Source: Vescimonas coprocola (lineage in GTDB: Bacteria > Bacillota > Clostridia > Oscillospirales > Oscillospiraceae). Taken from it: 64,000 nucleotides of DNA. The position numbers and the translations under genes were made by a program. The notes beneath the pieces were generated by a model, which worked only from the letters and a program-made list of their open reading frames with translations, was not told the DNA's origin and did no database searches. The first letter of the stretch is position 1. The number at the start of each line of letters is the position of its first letter. The stretch covers positions 2,260,415 through 2,324,414 of the forward strand of contig NZ_AP023418.1 in assembly GCF_018408575.1 (NCBI RefSeq), in the 5' to 3' direction. Of this stretch, positions 32,547 to 42,465 are shown piece by piece.

Positions 32547-34302
32547 TCCGGCACTGGCCCGCAGCGATCTGCGCCGCCACTGGCCCATTCCGTTTCTGTA
32601 TACCGCCATCTGGCTGGTGGCGCTGCCGGTGCAGCTGTATCTGCGGCACATAGCCGAGGGCGCAAGCTACGGGACCCGGACGGTTTCGGAGGTGTGCCAG
32701 GGTACCTACAGCATGGGTGTCATCATGGCCTTTGTGTTCGGCGGTGTGCTGGCCATGGCCCTGTATTCCTACCTGATGAACGGCCGGTCCGTGGGATTGA
32801 TACACAGCCTGCCCCTGAAGCGGCAGACCCTGTTTTTCACCCAGCTGCTGACGGGCTTTGCCATGCTCACCGCCGGGAATCTGCTGGTGGTACTGGTGAG
32901 CCTGCTGGTGTGCGGCGAGCCGGGTCCGCTGCTGGTATGGCTGGCGGTAGTGACGCTGGCGGAGATCTTCTTTCTGGCTCTTGGCACGCTGTGCGCCATG
33001 CTCACCGGCTGGCTGCTGGCGGTGCCTGTGCTGTATGTGGGGATAAACTTTCTGGTGATGGCAGTCATGCAGCTGATCCACTGGCTGGCTGAGCTGTTCA
33101 TCTTCGGCTATCAGGAGGATGGCTTCGGCAGCTTCACCCTGTGGTGTACTCCGGTGGTGCAGCTGGTCCGCCGGCTGACGGATCCTCAGGGCGTCGTCGC
33201 TGAGTATGTGGGCTATCCCGTCGTCAGCGCTGATGTGAGCCCGCTGGAAAACGGCGGCTGGCAGGCACTGGGGATCTATGCCGCCGCTGCGGTGGCGATC
33301 CTTGCACTGGCCTGTATGCTGTGTATCCGGCGGCGCAGCGAGCTCTCCGGCGATGTGGCGGCCTTCCCGTGGATGCGGCCGGTGCTGCGCTACGGTGTGG
33401 GCTGCATAGGCGGTCTGGCGCTGGGCATGATCCTGTACAGCGTGACCTTCGGTCTGGCCCGTTCCAATGATATCCGGGCCTACCTGCCGGGAATGCTGCT
33501 GTGCGTGGTGCTGATGACGCTGGTGTGCAGCTTCGGAATGTCCATGCTGCTGGGGAAATCCCTGAAAATTTTCCGCCGCACCTGGAAGGGTACGGTGCTG
33601 CTGGCGGCGCTGCTGGCAGCGGTGTGCGTGTGCGTGCGGATGGATGTGGCCGGTGTGGAGCGCCGGGTGCCAAAGGCCGACGAGATCGAGAGTGTCACCG
33701 CTCAGTGCAGAAACATTCAGCCCTTTACGGCCACCTCCGGGGATACCGAGACCATCGAGGCCATCCGGGCCATCCACCGGGCCATACTGGAGCAGGCGGA
33801 GGACGGCGACGTCGATCTGGACGGCACGCCGCTTATAGAGGACGGCCAGTACATCTGGATCCGCCTGAAGTATACCCTCACCGACGGCTCCACGCTGGAG
33901 CGGGGCTATAACGTGCCGGTGCGGCGGGCTTCCGCCCTCTATACGGCCATCAACCGCATGATGTCCACGCCGCTGGCGCGGCAGGAGTTGGTGATCTCCG
34001 GCACGGCGGATGCGGATTCCGCTCCGCTGGGCGGCAGCATCTACTCCGTGGATACCGGCGACGTCCGGAACCTCACGGCGGTGGAGGCCCAGATGCTGTA
34101 TCAGGCGGCTCAGCAGGACGTGGCCCAGGGCCGGGTGATCAGCGACATCCTGTCGGATACCGGCTATAGCCCCCTGCAGGTGGACATCACCGGCAACGAC
34201 TGGGATTGTGTGCTGAATCTGGACAATTTCACCGACGATGCCCACACGCTGGAGCTGGTGAACCGCTTCCTGAGCGGCGGCGACGGAGAGAGCGGCGAAT
34301 AA
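32521..34302 (+). CDS. ABC transporter permease-like membrane protein
   Basis: 593 residues. The first ~350 carry about seven to eight hydrophobic segments (for example GVIMAFVFGGVLAMALYSYL, LLVVLVSLLV, IYAAAAVAILALACMLC); a further segment VLLAALLAAVCVCVRM lies at about 365. The C-terminal ~215 residues are soluble and polar (from VAGVERRVPKADEIES), probably extracytoplasmic. The ATG at 32521 is chosen over 32500 because GGGAGGTG lies between them. It is the partner of the ATPase upstream; no cargo can be read. Confidence 0.78.
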   Translation: MRSVTSFFNPALARSDLRRHWPIPFLYTAIWLVALPVQLYLRHIAEGASYGTRTVSEVCQGTYSMGVIMAFVFGGVLAMALYSYLMNGRSVGLIHSLPLKRQTLFFTQLLTGFAMLTAGNLLVVLVSLLVCGEPGPLLVWLAVVTLAEIFFLALGTLCAMLTGWLLAVPVLYVGINFLVMAVMQLIHWLAELFIFGYQEDGFGSFTLWCTPVVQLVRRLTDPQGVVAEYVGYPVVSADVSPLENGGWQALGIYAAAAVAILALACMLCIRRRSELSGDVAAFPWMRPVLRYGVGCIGGLALGMILYSVTFGLARSNDIRAYLPGMLLCVVLMTLVCSFGMSMLLGKSLKIFRRTWKGTVLLAALLAAVCVCVRMDVAGVERRVPKADEIESVTAQCRNIQPFTATSGDTETIEAIRAIHRAILEQAEDGDVDLDGTPLIEDGQYIWIRLKYTLTDGSTLERGYNVPVRRASALYTAINRMMSTPLARQELVISGTADADSAPLGGSIYSVDTGDVRNLTAVEAQMLYQAAQQDVAQGRVISDILSDTGYSPLQVDITGNDWDCVLNLDNFTDDAHTLELVNRFLSGGDGESGE

Positions 34303-34318
34303 GCCTTTGGATCGTGAA

Positions 34319-34353
34319 CGCACCCCTGCCGGCAGCGGCAGGGGTGCGTTTTT
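34319..34353 (+). terminator. Terminator of the GntR-ABC operon
   Basis: CGCACCCCTGCCG pairs with CGGCAGGGGTGCG around GCAG... and is followed by TTTTT. Confidence 0.92.
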
Positions 34354-34482
34354 CGGAGCCACATTAAAACAACTTATGTTGCTTATTAGAAAATTGCATT
34401 TTACTTATTGTTTTTTAGGCGTATAATAAGAATGTTGTGCAATGGTACGACCGAACGAATCCAATACAAAGGAGTTTTTCAT

Positions 34483-35682
34483 ATGAGCAGAACACTGGGT
34501 ACGGTGGCACGGGGCGTTCGCACCCCCATTTTCCGTGAGGGTGACAATGTGGTGGAGGGCGTGGTCTCCTCCGTCCTGACGGCACTGAAGGAGAACGGCA
34601 TCCAGCCCCATGACAAGGATGTGGCGGCTGTCACCGAGTCCGTGGTGGCCCGCTGCCAGGGCAACTATGCCACGGTGGAGCAGATCGCCGCCGACGTGAA
34701 GGCCAAGACCGGCGGCAAGACGATGGGCGTCACCTTCCCCATCCTCAGCCGCAACCGCTTCTCCCTGCTGCTCAGCGGCATCGCCGCCGGTGTGGAGAAG
34801 GTGGTGCTGATGCTCAGCTATCCCTCCGACGAGGTGGGCAACCATCTGGTGTCGCTGGATCAGCTGGACGAGGCGGGCATCGACCCGTGGCACGACGTGC
34901 TGGATCTGGAGCAGTTCCGGGCCGCCTTCGGCAAGGTGATCCATCCCTTCACCGGTGTGGATTATGTGGATTTCTATAAGGGCATCATCGAGGATGCCGG
35001 GGCTCAGGCGGAGATCGTATTCGCCAACCGGGTGCAGACGGTGCTGGACTATACCGATACCGTCATCTGCTGCGATATCCACACCCGCCAGCGCAGCAAG
35101 CGCCTGCTGAAGAAGGCCGGCGCCCGTGTGGTGCTGGGTCTGGACGATCTGCTGACCGCTCCCGTCAACGGCAGCGGCTATAATCCGCAGTACGGCCTGC
35201 TGGGCAGCAATAAGGCCGACGACACCCGTGTCAAGCTCTTCCCCCGTGATGCCGACGTGGTGGCCGAGGCCATCGGCCAGCGGCTCAGCGAGGCCACCGG
35301 CAAGCGCATCGAGGCCATGGTCTACGGCGACGGTGCCTTCAAGGATCCTGTCGGTAAGATCTGGGAGCTGGCGGATCCCGTGGTCTCCCCCGGCTATACC
35401 GCCGGTCTGGAGGGTACACCCAACGAGCTGAAGCTGAAGTATCTGGCGGACCACGATTTCGGTGACCTGTCCGGCGAGGCGCTGCAGCAGGCGGTGGCCC
35501 AGAAGATCCGGGAAAAGGATGCCTCCGTCAGTCTGGTGGGCAACATGGTGTCCGAGGGGACGACCCCCCGGCACCTGACGGATCTTATCGGCTCCCTGTG
35601 CGACCTGACCAGCGGCTCCGGCGACAAGGGTACCCCTGTCATCTATATTCAGGGCTACTTCGATAACTATACCAACGACTGA
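34483..35682 (+). CDS. CofE-like (F420-0:L-glutamate ligase family) protein
   Basis: 399 residues beginning MSRTLGTVARGVRTPIFREGD and containing DVAAVTESVVARCQGNYATV, FPILSRNRFSLLLSGIAAG and MVYGDGAFKDPVGKIWELAD. This is the pattern of proteins annotated as coenzyme F420-0:L-glutamate ligase in many Clostridia, which adds Glu to F420-0 through GTP in methanogens. No other F420 gene lies nearby, and these Clostridia are not known to make F420, so a different gamma-glutamyl ligase substrate is likely. TATAAT at 34422-34427 with a poor -35 may be its promoter. Single gene. Confidence 0.75.
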   Translation: MSRTLGTVARGVRTPIFREGDNVVEGVVSSVLTALKENGIQPHDKDVAAVTESVVARCQGNYATVEQIAADVKAKTGGKTMGVTFPILSRNRFSLLLSGIAAGVEKVVLMLSYPSDEVGNHLVSLDQLDEAGIDPWHDVLDLEQFRAAFGKVIHPFTGVDYVDFYKGIIEDAGAQAEIVFANRVQTVLDYTDTVICCDIHTRQRSKRLLKKAGARVVLGLDDLLTAPVNGSGYNPQYGLLGSNKADDTRVKLFPRDADVVAEAIGQRLSEATGKRIEAMVYGDGAFKDPVGKIWELADPVVSPGYTAGLEGTPNELKLKYLADHDFGDLSGEALQQAVAQKIREKDASVSLVGNMVSEGTTPRHLTDLIGSLCDLTSGSGDKGTPVIYIQGYFDNYTND

Positions 35683-35692
35683 TATTACCCGA

Positions 35693-35731
35693 CGTCCCCC
35701 GGCAGGATATCCTGCCGGGGGACGTTTCTTT
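35693..35731 (+). terminator. Terminator of the CofE-like gene
   Basis: CGTCCCCCGGCAGGATATCC pairs with itself reversed (CTGCCGGGGGACG) and runs into TTTCTTTATT. Confidence 0.9.
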
Positions 35732-35753
35732 ATTATGCAGGCGTCCACCAAAC

Positions 35754-35796
35754 AAAAGGGAGCGCTGCGGCATTGCCGCAGCGCTCCCTTTATTTT
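35754..35796 (-). terminator. Terminator of nifJ
   Basis: AAAGGGAGCGCTGCGGC pairs with GCCGCAGCGCTCCCTTT around ATT; on the minus strand it ends in TTTTG. It lies 17 bases beyond the nifJ stop. Confidence 0.9.
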
Positions 35797-35812
35797 ATCT
35801 TGCGAACCGAGA

Positions 35813-38800
35813 TTACTTGTCGTACATCTCAATGAGCTTCAGCAGATGCTCATAGCGGTTCTTGGCCTCCTCCTCGTTCCGGGCAAACAGTGCCTCGGCA
35901 CGATCGGGGAACTCACGGGTCAGACGGCTGTAACGGGCCTCGTTCATCAGGAACTCCTGATAGCCGCCGGCGGGCGCCTTGGAATCCATGGAGAAGCGCT
36001 GGCCTGCCGGAGCAGCAGGATTGAAGCGGAACAGGTTCCAGTAGCCGCAGTCCACGGCACGCTTCATTTCCTTCTGGCAGTTCATCATGCCGCCCTTGAT
36101 GCTGTGCATCTCGCAGGGGCTGTAGCCGATGATCAGGGACGGGCCGTGATAGGCCTCGGCCTCGGCGATGGCCTTGATGGTCTGAGCGGGATTGGCGCCC
36201 ATAGCCACCTGAGCCACGTACACGTAGCCGTACTGCATGGCGATCTCGGCAAGGCTCTTCTTCTTGACCTCCTTACCGGCTGCGGCAAACTGGCAGACCT
36301 GGCCAATGTTGGAGGCCTTGGAGGCCTGTCCACCGGTGTTGGAGTACACCTCGGTATCGAACACGAAGATGTTCACATCCTGCTTGGAGGCGATGACGTG
36401 GTCCAGACCGCCGTAGCCGATGTCGTAGGCCCAGCCGTCGCCGCCGAAGATCCACATGGACTTCTTGGCCAGATACTCCTTCTTGCTCAGCAGGTCAGCG
36501 GCGATGGTGCAGGCGGCGCAGTCGCAGAACAGAGCGCCCTTAGCCTTCAGCTGGGCGGCGTGCTCAGCGAACTGAGGCACGGCAGCCAGCTCCTCTACGG
36601 TGCAGATGCTGTCCTCCAGAGCCTTGACGAAGGCACGGGCAGCCTCTGCATTGGCCTCGCCGTCCTCCATGGTGTCCAGCCATGCCTGAGCGGCGGCCTT
36701 CAGCTCGGGACGAGCCCACTCCACGGCGATCAGCTGGCGGGTCTCCTCGGCCAGATCCTGACGGATCTTGTTCTGGCCGATGTACATACCCAGACCGTGC
36801 TCGGCGTTATCCTCAAACAGGGAGTTGCACCATGCGGGGCCGTGGCCCTCCTTGTTGGCGCAGTAGGGAGAGGTAGCCGCAGGACCGCCCCAGATGGAGG
36901 AGCAGCCGGTGGCGTTGGAGATATACATATGGTCACCGAACAGCTGGGTGACGAGACGGGCATAGCTGGTCTCGGCGCAGCCGGCGCAGGAGCCGGAGAA
37001 CTCCAGCATGGGCTGCTTGAACTGGCTGCCCTTGACGGTGTTGTCCTGCATATCCTTCTTCTCGGACACCTCGGCCACGCAGTAGTTGAACACATCCTGC
37101 TGCGCAAGCTCACCCTCCTGAGGAACCATAGACAGGGCGTTCACCGGGCAGACGCCGATGCAGACGCCGCAGCCCATGCAGTCCAGAGGACTGATGGCCA
37201 TGGTGAACTGATAGGTACCCTTGCCCTTGCCGGCCTTCACATCCACGATCTTGGCGGCCTCCGGGGCGTTCTTGGCCTCCTCGGCGGTCAGAGCGAAGGG
37301 ACGGATGGTGGCGTGGGGGCAGACATAGGCGCACTGGTTGCACTGGATGCACTTGTTGGCGTCCCAGGTGGGGACGGACACGGCCACACCACGCTTCTCG
37401 TAAGCGGAGGCGCCCAGCTCGAACTGACCGTCCACGTGCTCGGCGAAGGCGGAGACGGGCAGGCTGTCGCCGTCCATCTTGCCCACAGGCTCCAGGATCT
37501 CCTTGACCATCTTCACCAGCTCCGGCTTACCCTTCAGCTCGCGGGTATCCGGCTCGTCCACGGCGTCGGCCCACTCGGCGGGCACGTCGATCTTCTTATA
37601 GGCGGTGGCACCCAGGTCGATGGCCTTGTAGTTCATATCCACCACGTCCTGACCCTTCTTCAGGTAGGAGGCCTTGGCCTTCTCCTTCATGAAGCGGATG
37701 GCGTCCTCCTCCGGCAGCACCTTGGCCAGAGAGAAGAAAGCGGACTGCAGGATGGTGTTGTTGCGCTTGCCCATACCGATCTCGATGGCCAGATCAATGG
37801 CGTTGATGGTATACAGCTGGATGTTATTGCGGGCGATGTAGCGCTTGGCGTCGGCCTTCAGGTGGTGGTTCAGCTCCTCGAAATCCCACTGGCAGTTGAT
37901 CATGAACACGCCGCCGGGCTTGACGTCGTTGACCATCTTATAGCCCTTGGTGATGTAGGAGGGGTTGTGGCAGGCCACGAAGTCGGCCTTGTTGATATAG
38001 TACGGAGAGCGGATGGGGTGATCGCCGAAGCGCAGATGGCTGATGGTCACGCCGCCGGTCTTTTTGGAGTCATACTGGAAGTAGGCCTGCACGTACTTGT
38101 CGGTGTGGTCGCCGATGATCTTGATGGAGTTCTTGTTGGCGCCCACGGTACCGTCGCCGCCCAGACCCCAGAACTTGCACTCGATGGTGCCGGGGGCGGC
38201 GGTGTTGGGACAGTTCTTATCCTCCGGCAGGGACAGGTTGGTCACGTCGTCCACGATGCCGATGGTGAACTGGCGCTTCATCTCGTCACGCTTCAGCTCC
38301 TCATACACGGCGAACACGGAGGCGGGAGGCGTATCCTTGCTGCCCAGACCGTAGCGGCCGCCGATGACCTGCACGTCGTTCTTGCCGGCGTTGGCCAGAG
38401 CGGTGACTACATCCTGATACAGGGGCTCGCCCATAGCGCCGGGCTCCTTGGTGCGGTCCAGAACGGCCACACGCTTGGCGGTGGCGGGAATGGCGGCCAC
38501 CAGCTTTTCCGGGGCGAAGGGACGGAACAGACGGACCTTCACCAGACCCACCTTCTCGCCGTGGGCGTTCAGGTAGTCAATGACCTCCTCCGCCACGTCG
38601 CAGATGGAGCCCATGGCCACGATGACCCGGTCGGCGTCGGGTGCGCCGTAGTAGTTGAACAGCTGGTAGTCGGTACCCAGCTTGGCATTGATCTTGTCCA
38701 TGTACTTCTCCACCACGGCGGGCAGAGCGGCATAGTACTTGTTGCAGGCCTCACGGTGCTGGAAGTAGATATCTCCGTTCTCGTGGCTGCCCCGCATATG

Positions 38801-39439
38801 GGGATGCTCCGGGTTCAGGGCGTGAGCACGGAACTCCTTCACGGCGTCCATGTCGCACATATCCTTCAGATCCTCGTAATCCCACACGGCGATCTTCTGG
38901 ATCTCATGGCTGGTGCGGAAGCCGTCGAAGAAGTTGATGAAGGGGACCTTGCCCTCCAGAGCGGCCAGATGGGCCACGGGAGACAGGTCCATGACCTCCT
39001 GCACGTTGCCCTCGCACAGCATGGCAAAGCCGGTCTGGCGGCAGGCCATGACGTCGGAGTGGTCACCGAAGATGTTCAGCGCCTGAGTGGACACAGTACG
39101 GGCGGAGACGTGGAACACGGCGGGCAGCTGCTCGGCTGCGATCTTGTACATATTGGGGATCATCAGCAGCAGACCCTGAGAGGCGGTGTAGGTGGTGGTC
39201 AGCGCACCTGCGCCCAGAGAGCCGTGAACTGCACCGGCGGCACCGGCTTCAGACTGCATCTCCACCACCTTGACCTTCGTGCCGAAGATGTTCTTCAGGC
39301 CGTTGGCGGACCACTGGTCCACGAAGTCCGCCATGGGGGACGACGGGGTGATGGGATAGATGGCCGCAACCTCAGAGAACGCATAGGAAACGTGCGCCGC
39401 TGCGTTGTTGCCATCCATGGATTTCATTTTTCTTTCCAT
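35813..39439 (-). CDS. nifJ: Pyruvate:ferredoxin (flavodoxin) oxidoreductase
   Basis: 1208-residue single-chain PFOR, which turns pyruvate and CoA into acetyl-CoA, CO2 and reduced ferredoxin. Domain order is visible: N-terminal pyrimidine domain (YAFSEVAAIYPITPSSPMAD), then the gamma-type and CoA-binding regions, a two-cluster ferredoxin domain (CIQCNQCAYVCPHA and CMGCGVCIGVCPVNAL), and the TPP domain with GSCAGCAETSYARL and GGDGWAYDIGYGGLDH. AGGAGG lies seven bases before the ATG at 39439. It is monocistronic with a strong promoter, consistent with central carbon flux. Confidence 0.96.
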   Translation of the reverse strand: MERKMKSMDGNNAAAHVSYAFSEVAAIYPITPSSPMADFVDQWSANGLKNIFGTKVKVVEMQSEAGAAGAVHGSLGAGALTTTYTASQGLLLMIPNMYKIAAEQLPAVFHVSARTVSTQALNIFGDHSDVMACRQTGFAMLCEGNVQEVMDLSPVAHLAALEGKVPFINFFDGFRTSHEIQKIAVWDYEDLKDMCDMDAVKEFRAHALNPEHPHMRGSHENGDIYFQHREACNKYYAALPAVVEKYMDKINAKLGTDYQLFNYYGAPDADRVIVAMGSICDVAEEVIDYLNAHGEKVGLVKVRLFRPFAPEKLVAAIPATAKRVAVLDRTKEPGAMGEPLYQDVVTALANAGKNDVQVIGGRYGLGSKDTPPASVFAVYEELKRDEMKRQFTIGIVDDVTNLSLPEDKNCPNTAAPGTIECKFWGLGGDGTVGANKNSIKIIGDHTDKYVQAYFQYDSKKTGGVTISHLRFGDHPIRSPYYINKADFVACHNPSYITKGYKMVNDVKPGGVFMINCQWDFEELNHHLKADAKRYIARNNIQLYTINAIDLAIEIGMGKRNNTILQSAFFSLAKVLPEEDAIRFMKEKAKASYLKKGQDVVDMNYKAIDLGATAYKKIDVPAEWADAVDEPDTRELKGKPELVKMVKEILEPVGKMDGDSLPVSAFAEHVDGQFELGASAYEKRGVAVSVPTWDANKCIQCNQCAYVCPHATIRPFALTAEEAKNAPEAAKIVDVKAGKGKGTYQFTMAISPLDCMGCGVCIGVCPVNALSMVPQEGELAQQDVFNYCVAEVSEKKDMQDNTVKGSQFKQPMLEFSGSCAGCAETSYARLVTQLFGDHMYISNATGCSSIWGGPAATSPYCANKEGHGPAWCNSLFEDNAEHGLGMYIGQNKIRQDLAEETRQLIAVEWARPELKAAAQAWLDTMEDGEANAEAARAFVKALEDSICTVEELAAVPQFAEHAAQLKAKGALFCDCAACTIAADLLSKKEYLAKKSMWIFGGDGWAYDIGYGGLDHVIASKQDVNIFVFDTEVYSNTGGQASKASNIGQVCQFAAAGKEVKKKSLAEIAMQYGYVYVAQVAMGANPAQTIKAIAEAEAYHGPSLIIGYSPCEMHSIKGGMMNCQKEMKRAVDCGYWNLFRFNPAAPAGQRFSMDSKAPAGGYQEFLMNEARYSRLTREFPDRAEALFARNEEEAKNRYEHLLKLIEMYDK

Positions 39440-39508
39440 AAATGAACCTCCTTTTTTTGTCAACGTGTTACCGTTTTTTAAGAGAGACCAAACATACCAT
39501 ACATTGTG

Positions 39509-39537
39509 ATTGTAGCACAGTCTTTCCGGGATGTAAA
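39509..39537 (-). promoter_or_regulatory. Sigma-A promoter of nifJ
   Basis: On the minus strand TTTACA, 17-bp spacer, TACAAT, 70 bp upstream of the nifJ ATG. An overlapping TTGACA lies six bases further upstream. Confidence 0.75.
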
Positions 39538-39722
39538 TGTCAAAAATGAAAAATTTCCTCGAAATAACACTTTTTTTTCATGGTGCGTGAAAATTATCAC
39601 GGTGGTTCAGACATTTTTCCGGAAATCTTGCCGCCGGGGAGCGATAAAGGGTTTCCTGCCGGAGAAAACTGTGATAAAATAAAGAGAAAACTGCGGAACT
39701 TCCGGGAAAGGGTGACGGAGCA

Positions 39723-41237
39723 ATGGTGGTGTCGGTGCGCTCGTTGGGGCTGTCGGGCATCAGTGGATATGAGGTAACGGTGGAGTGCTTCCTGTCGGGA
39801 GGGCTCCCGGCCTTCGATGTGGTGGGTCTGCCGGATGCCGCCGTGCGGGAATCCCGTGAGCGGGTCCGGGCGGCGGTCAAGACCTGCGGCGCCCGGTTCC
39901 CTGTCAGCCGCATCACGGTGAATCTGGCCCCGGCGGGCCAGCGGAAGGAGGGGACGGTCTACGACCTGCCCATCTTGCTGGGGCTGCTGACGGCCTCGGA
40001 GGAGCTGCCGCCCCTGCCGGAGGACGCCGCCTTTCTGGGGGAACTGAGCCTCACCGGCGCCCTGCGCCCGGTGGCGGGGGTGCTGCCCATGGCCCTGTGC
40101 GCCGCCCGGTGCGGCATCCGCAAGCTCTATGTCCCGGCCCGGAACGCCGCCGAGGCCACGCTGGCCGACGGTGTCACCGTGTACCCGGTGGAAACCGTCG
40201 CCCAGCTGCTGGAGCACCTCCGGGGCGAGACGCCTATCCCGCCGGCGGAGCGGTGGCAGCCCACCGGCGAGACGCTGCCTATGCCGGACTTCTCCGAGGT
40301 CATGGGACAGGAGAACGTGAAGCGTGCGCTGGAGATCGCTGCCGCCGGCGGACACAATGTGCTGCTGGTGGGCTCCCCCGGCTCCGGCAAGTCCATGCTG
40401 GCCCGGCGGCTGCCCTCCATCCTGCCGGATATGACCCGGCAGGAGTCCCTCCAGACCACGGAGATCTACTCCGTGGCGGGGCTGACGGAGCCCAGCCACC
40501 CGCTGGTGACCCATCGTCCCTTCCGCAGCCCCCATCATACCGCCTCCCCGGTGTCCCTGTCCGGCGGCGGCACGGTACCCCGGCCGGGGGAGATCTCTCT
40601 GGCCCACAACGGGATCCTGTTTCTGGACGAGCTGCCGGAGTTTGACAAGGCGGCGCTGGAGACCCTGCGCCAGCCGCTGGAGGACGGTGTGGTGACTATC
40701 ACCCGTGCCTCCGGTTCCCTGACCCTGCCCAGCCGGTTCATGCTGGTGTGCGCCATGAATCCCTGCCGGTGCGGCTGGTTCGGCCATCCCTCCGGCCGCT
40801 GCACCTGCACGGACAGTCAGGTGCAAAGCTACCTGCGCCGCATCTCCGGCCCCCTGCTGGACCGCATCGATATGCACGTAGAGGTGCCGTCGGTGGAGTA
40901 CGAGGCCATGCGCCGCAAGGAGCAGCCGGAGAGCTCTCAGCAGGTCCGCAGCCGGGTCAACGCCGCCCGACAGGCGCAGCAGCGGCGCTACGAGGGTACC
41001 GGCGTCACCTGCAACGCCTATATGACCCCCGCCATGATCGGGCAGTATTGTCAGCTGGATACCGCCGGGGAGAAGCTGATGCAGGGGGCCTTCGACCGGC
41101 TGGGCCTGACGGGCCGCAGCCACGACCGCATCCTCCGCATGGCCCGCACCATCGCCGATCTGGAGGGCGAGGAGCAGATCCTCCCGGCCCATCTGGCGGA
41201 GGCCATCCAGTACCGCAGCAGCGCCATGCTGAAGTGA
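39723..41237 (+). CDS. comM: ComM/YifB family magnesium-chelatase-like AAA+ ATPase
   Basis: 504 residues with an N-terminal Lon-protease-like domain (SGYEVTVECFLSGGLPAFDVVGLPD), an AAA+ chelatase-like module (Walker A GSPGSGKSMLARRLP, Walker B NGILFLDELPEF) and a C-terminal domain with a zinc-like set in MNPCRCGWFGHPSGRCTC. ComM is a hexameric helicase that helps branch migration during natural transformation in Gram-negatives. The ATG at 39723 follows GGTGACGGAGC. thiI follows after 48 bp. Confidence 0.92.
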   Translation: MVVSVRSLGLSGISGYEVTVECFLSGGLPAFDVVGLPDAAVRESRERVRAAVKTCGARFPVSRITVNLAPAGQRKEGTVYDLPILLGLLTASEELPPLPEDAAFLGELSLTGALRPVAGVLPMALCAARCGIRKLYVPARNAAEATLADGVTVYPVETVAQLLEHLRGETPIPPAERWQPTGETLPMPDFSEVMGQENVKRALEIAAAGGHNVLLVGSPGSGKSMLARRLPSILPDMTRQESLQTTEIYSVAGLTEPSHPLVTHRPFRSPHHTASPVSLSGGGTVPRPGEISLAHNGILFLDELPEFDKAALETLRQPLEDGVVTITRASGSLTLPSRFMLVCAMNPCRCGWFGHPSGRCTCTDSQVQSYLRRISGPLLDRIDMHVEVPSVEYEAMRRKEQPESSQQVRSRVNAARQAQQRRYEGTGVTCNAYMTPAMIGQYCQLDTAGEKLMQGAFDRLGLTGRSHDRILRMARTIADLEGEEQILPAHLAEAIQYRSSAMLK

Positions 41238-41285
41238 TACCGTTTACCTGTTATGGATAACCTGAAGATACAAGGAGAAACACCT

Positions 41286-42455
41286 ATGAATGAGATCATT
41301 CTGTGTAAGCTGGGCGAGGTGGTCCTGAAGGGCCTGAACCGCCGCAGCTTTGAGATGAAGCTTATGAGCAACATCCGCCGCCGTACCGCCCGCTTCGGCA
41401 AGTTCCGCATCTACTCCAAGCAGAGTACCATCTATGTGGAGCCGGCGGAGGAGACCTGCGATCTGTCCGGGGCCTATGCCGCCTGCAAGCAGGTGTTCGG
41501 CATCATCGCCATTGCACGGGCCGTTCCCTGCCCCAAGGAGAAGGAGGCCATTCTGGCCACCGCCAAGACGTATCTGGGGGAGGCCCTGACGGCGGCCCGC
41601 AGCTTCAAGGTGGAGAGCAAGCGTGCCGACAAGTCCTTCCCCATGAGCTCTATTCAGCTGAGCCAGTGGGTGGGCGGCGAGCTTCACGAGGCCTATCCCC
41701 ACCTGAAGGTGGATGTACACCATCCGGAGTTGACGGTGTATGTGGAGGTGCGGGAGGATGCCGCCTACGTCCACGCCCCCGCCGAGCCCGCTGCCGGCGG
41801 CCTGCCCATCGGCATGGGGGGCCGGGCGGTGAGCCTGCTCTCCGGCGGCATCGACTCCCCGGTGGCCAGCTACATGATGGCCAAGCGTGGTGTTCAGCTG
41901 GAGATGATCCACTTCGCCTCTCCTCCCTATACCAGCGAGCAGGCACGGGAAAAGGTGCTGCAGCTGGCCCGTGAGCTGGTGCCGTGGTGCGGCCGCCTGA
42001 CGGTCCATGTGGTACCCTTTGCGGAGATCCAGGAGGAGATCCGCCGCAGCTGCCCGGAGGATCACTTCACCCTCATCATGCGCCGGTTCATGATGCGTCT
42101 GGCGGATGCGCTGGCCCACGAGCTGGGCTGCGGCGCACTGGTCACCGGCGAGTGTCTGGGGCAGGTGGCCAGCCAGACCATGGCGGCGCTGGCCGTCAGT
42201 GAGGACGCTGCCACCCTCCCGGTGCTGCGTCCCCTCATCGGCATGGATAAGGAGGAGATCGTCCGCATCGCCCGCCATATTGGCACCTTCGATACCTCCA
42301 TCCTGCCCTATGAGGACTGCTGCACGGTGTTCACCCCTCGCCATCCCAAGACGAAGCCCCATGTGGAGGAGGTCCGGGAGATGGAGCAGGCGCTGGACGT
42401 GGCGGGTCTGGTCCAGCGGGCCATGGAGAACCGGGACATCGTGAAGATCAAGTGA
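41286..42455 (+). CDS. thiI: tRNA 4-thiouridine synthetase ThiI
   Basis: 389-residue form without the C-terminal rhodanese domain. An N-terminal ferredoxin-like plus THUMP region covers about 1-165; the PP-loop is SLLSGGIDSPVASYMM. It adenylates U8 of tRNA for sulfur transfer and, in some bacteria, serves thiamine thiazole synthesis. The catalytic Cys in CGALVTGECLGQVASQT is present. Bacillus-type short ThiI usually pairs with an adjacent NifS-type desulfurase; none is adjacent here. AAGGAGAAA lies upstream of the ATG. Confidence 0.95.
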   Translation: MNEIILCKLGEVVLKGLNRRSFEMKLMSNIRRRTARFGKFRIYSKQSTIYVEPAEETCDLSGAYAACKQVFGIIAIARAVPCPKEKEAILATAKTYLGEALTAARSFKVESKRADKSFPMSSIQLSQWVGGELHEAYPHLKVDVHHPELTVYVEVREDAAYVHAPAEPAAGGLPIGMGGRAVSLLSGGIDSPVASYMMAKRGVQLEMIHFASPPYTSEQAREKVLQLARELVPWCGRLTVHVVPFAEIQEEIRRSCPEDHFTLIMRRFMMRLADALAHELGCGALVTGECLGQVASQTMAALAVSEDAATLPVLRPLIGMDKEEIVRIARHIGTFDTSILPYEDCCTVFTPRHPKTKPHVEEVREMEQALDVAGLVQRAMENRDIVKIK

Positions 42456-42465
42456 GAAAGAGAAC

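Noticed and set aside
35735-39445. A 1236-codon open frame on the plus strand
   Set aside because: It is antisense to nifJ, which has clear PFOR domains, a promoter and a ribosome site. High G+C makes antisense frames open; the product is low-complexity His/Leu/Gly.
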